This document shows, piece by piece, positions 59,522-64,000 of a stretch of 64,000 nucleotides of DNA. Source of the stretch: Synaphobranchus kaupii (Eukaryota; Chordata; Actinopteri; Anguilliformes; Synaphobranchidae). The notes beneath the pieces are model-generated. The model was not told where the DNA came from. It made no database searches and saw only the letters and a program-made list of their open reading frames with translations. Each line of letters begins with the position of its first letter. Position 1 is the stretch's first letter. The DNA lies in NCBI GenBank assembly GCA_029718625.1, contig CM056383.1, positions 16,095,897-16,159,896 on the forward strand, written 5' to 3'. The position numbers and the translations under genes were made by a program.

Positions 59522-59702
59522 ATGATCGACTCTCCAGCTCCCGACCCCTGTCCAGTCCCAGATCCCACAGTGGTGGATCCCTCGGCTCGGAACGGACAGT
59601 GCGTCCCTCCAAATGAACAACATTCTCCCAAAACGGCAAACCAAGGAGACCCCTTCACTATGGACCAGGAGATGAAAATAAGCGACAGCGTTGAGGGCCA
59701 AG
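59522..59702 (+). CDS. tmem163: TMEM163, first coding exon (partial)
   Basis: TMEM163 (SV31) is a zinc-binding, zinc-transporting membrane protein of synaptic vesicles and lysosomes. This exon gives 60 codons plus one base, then donor gtaaat. It is a Pro/Ser/Asp-rich, non-membrane N-terminus ending DQEMKISDSVEGQ, which resembles the conserved EERQVRISESGQFSDG end of human exon 1. An in-frame TGA lies 15 bases upstream of the ATG. The six membrane segments would be in later exons outside the window. The assignment leans on synteny beside acmsd and on that short motif. Confidence 0.65.
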
Positions 59703-61347
59703 GTAAATAAAGACTTTATATTAAATCAATCGCAGTTGCAGCAATTAGGCTACGTTTATTTTGTATCGGTTGTCACGTGTGCGCAATAATGTTTTTATGG
59801 AACCTGTCAATGATTAGGCTAAGGCACATTTAATCGTTTAAATTTATATGAAACGTAATGAATAAGCACGGAAAGTAGACGGGAGTTTGTCAACACAGTT
59901 TAGGTCTGGATTTGAGGCACAAAAGTAGACTATATTTGAAATACGAAGTGTTTTCTCCTTTTTCTTTGTATTTGAGAAGTTGCTTTTAAACAGTGATTCT
60001 TTTCAACAGTTTTGAAGTTATAGGCTGTGTTGTGAACACTGAGATTGTAATAGCCTATCACACATTTAAAACTGTCCTGTAGAGATGTGTGCGTGTGCCT
60101 GGCTATTTCCAGAGCCTGTCCAAATTCTGCAGCCGGTGCCATCGTCTGCTGCAGAATGCAATCACAGGTTTTTAAGAAAATACGTTTTACAGTAAATCCA
60201 CATCATTTTCTAACTAGTGGTCCGAGTTGTCACTTTACACTTTGTGGCTACAATCAATACAAATCCACTTCCTCTGTTCTGGTAAAGAGGTGTCCTTGCA
60301 GACATTACTGATTCCTTAGGATGTTTATTTGAATCTTACTTCAGACCTGAGAGGCAAACGGTAATAGGATTGGGTTAATGGGGTTACAACGTAGCCTTGC
60401 TGCTCATATTCCCCATTGCTGCGTGAACAAATTTTCACGCGGCTCCTCCATACATGTGTCTATCGTGGTACATTTTAGACAAGCTACTGAAACCGTTCCA
60501 TTGTCGCCCCGCGATGTCCAAATCGGTCGGTCTTCAGCGGCTTTAGTGTCATAAAACAACTGATGGGAGTGCGCCCACTGCGCTGATGTTCTGTCGGCCA
60601 CGCCCATCGACGAGTGTGTGCGTGCGTTCTTGCACGAGTGCGTGCGTCAGGACGCGAGCGTATAAGTTCTCACTGTGGCTGTTTAGAGAAAGCCTGGCTG
60701 TGTCCAACTGTGTGAGATTCTGCAATACTCAGGTTTCGACCTGCATTGATTTTGACGGCAGGGCTATGCCAGTTATGCTACTACGACTAGTAGTAAAATA
60801 ATAATAGTTACAATAATAATAATAATAATAATAATACTAATGTAAAACCTTTTAACTTAGACAAAATAAAGTTATTTCATGCAAGAACATACATAGGCTA
60901 CCTAAACCACAATGTCCAAAATCCCAGTCAAATTGCAGTTTTAAAGGTGCCCTGTCGCCATATTTGCATTTTTATGTAAACCAATGATAAAACTTTGAAA
61001 GACAGGCACTGTGTTGATTCTCTGGGGAGACAAAGCAGTACTCCAGGAGGGAAGTTCCATTAGAAAACTAATGATGTCCAGGACTTTGGAGGTAGGATTG
61101 AGATACAACTTACCTGGCAGATGAGGAGGAAGGGTTTCATGTATGAGTTCTTTAAGTGGTGCCTTCGTTACACTCTCAACCATGTCTCTCTCTCCCCCCA
61201 AGAAGAAAGACTTTGAAGGCTTTCAAATCCCTGCAGAATTACTTCATTATGCCTATGAATTTTGAACAGGCATTACTAGTGATGAGAGCTGAGACACCAG
61301 CTTTGATGGCTCGTATTGTTAGTGCTGTATTCGGCTAACGGTACATA
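59703..61347. other. tmem163 intron 1, left part
   Basis: No exon is seen. An AAT/TAATAA run lies at 60801-60840. 60941-61340 has the look of a dispersed fish repeat (AAAGGTGCCCTGTCGCCATA at its start, CATGTCTCTCTCTCCCCCCA near 61183). A GTGCGTGCGT-rich stretch is at 60615-60650. Confidence 0.4.
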
Positions 61348-62399
61348 CAGTCAAGCCGGAAAGTCTGCACACCCCTTTCACCTTCTCCACGTTTTATTAT
61401 GTTACAGACATATTGTACAATAGATTGAGTTCATTTTTTTACTCAAAGTTCTACACAAAATAGCCCATAATGACAAAGTGAAAACAGGTTTTTAGACATT
61501 TATGCTAATTTATTAAAAATCAAAATGTAAAATATTTTGTTTCCACTGATACTGCTTGAGATGTTTCTACAACTTAATTGGAGTCCACCTGTGATACATT
61601 CAATTGATTGGACATGATTGGGGATTGCCAACACCTGCCTATATAAGGTCCCACAGTTGACAGTGCACGTCAGAGCAAACTCCAAGCCATGGGGTCAAAG
61701 GAATTATCTGCAGACCTCAGAAACAGGATTGTGTCAAGGCATAGATCTGGAGAAGGGTACGGAAAAATCTCTGCAGCTTTATAGGTCCCAAAGAGCACAG
61801 TGGCCACCATCATTCGTAAATGTAAGAAGTTTGGAACCACCAAGAATCTTCCTAGACCTGACCGCCCGGCCAAATTGAGCAATCGGGGAAGACGGGCCTT
61901 GGCCAGGGAGGTGAGCAGGAACCCGAGGGTCACTCTGTCAGAGCTCCAGCGTATCCTTGTGGAGATGGGAGAACCTTTCAGAAGATCAACCATCCAGGCA
62001 GCACTCCACCAATCAGGCCTTTATGGTAGAGTGGCCAGATGGAAGCCCCTCCTTAGTAAAAGGCACATCACAGACCGCTTGGAGTTTGCCAAAAGGCACC
62101 TAGAGGACTCTCAAACCATGAGAATCAAGATTCTCTGGTCTGATGAAACCAAAATTTAACTTTTTGGCCTGAATACCAAGCGTCACGTCTGGAGGAAACC
62201 AGGCACCGCTCATCACCTGGCTAATACCATCCCTACAGTGAAGCATGGCGGTGGCAGCATCATGATGTGGGGATGTTTTTCAGCAGTGGGAACGGGGCGA
62301 CTAGTCCTGATAGAGGGAAAGATGAATGCAGCTAAGTAAACCGAGATCCTTGAAGAAAACCTGCTCCAGAGTGCTCTGGACGTCAGACTGGGGCGAAGG
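61348..62399 (+). mobile_element. Tc1-type transposon, inactive and cut off on the right
   Basis: The left terminus CAGTCAAGCCGGAAAGTCTG follows TA (61346-61347). A transposase frame from 61689 starts MGSKELSADLRNRIVSRH; the helix-turn-helix (VPKSTVATIIRKCKKFGTT) and Tc1 GRPR-like region (PRPDRPAKLSNRGRR) follow, then KILWSDETK with the first catalytic Asp. In-frame stops occur near 61782, 62157 and 62336. The frame breaks at 62399, where an unrelated LTR-like sequence begins, so the second and third acidic residues and the right terminus are not in view. Confidence 0.9.
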
Positions 62400-64000
62400 T
62401 GTAATGGGGCGTGACGTGTGAGGTTGGAGGAGCCAAACGCAGCAAGGGGAATCATTAAGCCCTTAGGCCACTAAGGCGGGATACCCCGCAGATAAGGGAA
62501 GGAGACAAGACAAGGAACAACAAACACCCTACAGACGCTACTAACCGGCTAACTGTCAAACGCTAAGTAGAGCGCAAGGACAGGGATCAGAACAGCCAGA
62601 CATAATACACGCCCTGTCTCGGTAAGGAGACACAATAAACGGGCGAGTAGCGAAAAGGCACAAATAAACAGTCAACAAATGAAGAATGAAATAATTTAAT
62701 GAGGCAAAAGAACAGATGTTACGTGGCTAATTCCATAAGCTAGAACTAAGTCATATGCGGAACCTAAAGGAGGGTAAACGCCCGATCTCCCAGGGGGAAG
62801 AAACATTTTACAGGCGAGCCGACGGAGAACCGCAGTCCCATAACCTTACCAGCAAAAATGACCAAGCTTAAAACAGAGCCACGCCCTAACCTCTCAGACA
62901 GGAGGAATGTAATGAGGCGAAGGAATCAGATAATTAATGTTCCAAGGTTTAAAGGCTCGCAGTCACACGCAAACATGTCCACAACATCGCCCGGTCTCAC
63001 TAAGAGACGAATTGCACCGAAGGGCAAACAGAACTAAGTTCTGAACAGAATAGCCCAAATCTCCATACCCGGAGAACAAGCACAAAAGACGAAAAGGACA
63101 GCTGCACCGAAACTATAGGCTATATGACTGACAAGCACAAACACAAATAAGCTCTGCCTCTCAAATAAGGGGAAATCTAACGAGGCGAACAGGAACAGAG
63201 ATTAAACGTTCCACAGCTAGTTTAATGAGTGCGCAGTCTAAAGCAGAAAACAAGAGGTAAACACCCGATCTCCCAGGAGGGAGAAACATTTTACAGGTGA
63301 GCCGACGAGACCGTCGTCCCATAACTTTCCTATCCAAATAGACTACGCACGCTTAATATAAAAACAACCGACCTAGCCTCTCAGTAAAAGAATGTATGAA
63401 ACGAGGCGAAATGGAACAGAGAGCTAACGTTCCGAGGCTATTATATGAAACACGCAGTCAAACACAAACACGTCCACAACATCGCCCAAGCTCCACATAA
63501 GGAGACAACACACCCGGAGAACGAAACAGAACAACAGTTCACAACAAAATCGTCTCGCAGGCAAAAAGGGCGAACAGGATAGCTGCAACAAAAGACCTAC
63601 GCAAACATAATAGCACGACAGCCTCTCAATACAAATAAAAACCCTGACTCACAACAAAGGGGAACGCAGTCCACGAGAAGGAGACAAACACAGGGAAACA
63701 AAACGTACCGAAGCTTACTAACTGGCTCCCGAGAAGGGTAACTAAAAAGCCAGCAGGAAATAAGCCCTGCCTCAGCAATGAGGCGATAAAAAAGGCGAGT
63801 AGCCAAAACGGTACGAGAATTCACAGCCAACATTAACACCACAGTACAAACAATGAACAATAATGTAGAAGCCCCGAATGCAGGAAACGGTAGGCTTAAA
63901 TACATCTCTCAGGTGACTACGACAGGTGTAAACGCTTAACCAGAAGCTCCGCCAACTCAGCAGGGCGGAGCAAGCATCTACCAAAAGGGCAGCGCCCTCG
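62400..64000. mobile_element. LTR-like element with internal sub-repeats (runs off window)
   Basis: It starts TGTAATGGGGCGTGACG exactly where the Tc1 frame stops and extends to the window end. It has no coding potential on either strand. A unit containing CCCGATCTCCCAGG, GAAACATTTTACAGG and GAGCCGACG occurs at 62770-62830 and 63255-63312. A second motif (GAGGCGAA..GAACAGA..AACGTTCC) occurs near 62700, 62914, 63182 and 63400. GTCCACAACATCGCCC occurs near 62977 and 63471. The TG start is consistent with an LTR, but neither a second LTR nor a duplication can be seen. Confidence 0.6.

Overview
This is vertebrate, and by its repeat content teleost fish, genomic DNA: GT-AG spliced genes with large introns, Tc1/mariner, hAT, L2, 5S- and tRNA-derived SINE and Ty3/Gypsy elements, and microsatellites. 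No bacterial-type operon, CRISPR array or rRNA operon is present. Reading exons on both strands gives five genes whose order and orientation match the human 2q21.3 neighbourhood as I know it: rab3gap1 (-, first two coding exons only), map3k19 (+, all 13 coding exons found), ccnt2 (-, all 9), acmsd (-, all 10) and tmem163 (+, first coding exon only). The three complete models keep reading frame across every junction and give proteins of 1513, 674 and 336 residues.

Layout. 1-1189: 5' end of rab3gap1. 1190-9378: head-to-head intergenic region with a decayed intronless coding relic (about 2660-3390), a small inverted-repeat element, and a solo Gypsy LTR split by a 5'-truncated L2. 9379-22739: map3k19, with a full-length dead Tc1 element in intron 1 and a deleted Tc1 copy in intron 3. 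22740-26789: tail-to-tail intergenic region with a 1.3 kb hAT-like element. 26790-41166: ccnt2, with a long TTAA-flanked inverted-repeat element in intron 8 and a hAT element nested inside another hAT in intron 6. 41167-44496: spacer with a 701-bp hAT MITE. 44497-56033: acmsd; its 7.7 kb intron 2 carries a composite L2 and a deleted Gypsy element that landed five bases after exon 2. 56034-59521: shared upstream region of acmsd and tmem163, with a palindromic element, a 5S-derived SINE and a perfect 363-bp direct duplication. 59522-64000: tmem163 exon 1 and intron 1, with a broken Tc1 copy interrupted by a sub-repeat-rich LTR-like element that runs off the window.

How the genes relate. They form a conserved gene neighbourhood, not an operon: a Rab GTPase-activating subunit, a MAP3-kinase, the cyclin T2 subunit of P-TEFb, the kynurenine-pathway decarboxylase ACMSD and a vesicular zinc transporter. 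I found no new enzymatic or defence system. The unusual content is the MAP3K19 architecture (an N-terminal ankyrin block and a coding minisatellite), the element at the acmsd splice donor, the promoter-side duplication at tmem163, and several cleanly dated nested insertions. Exon calls rest on remembered family sequences and visible splice sites; no alignment was run.
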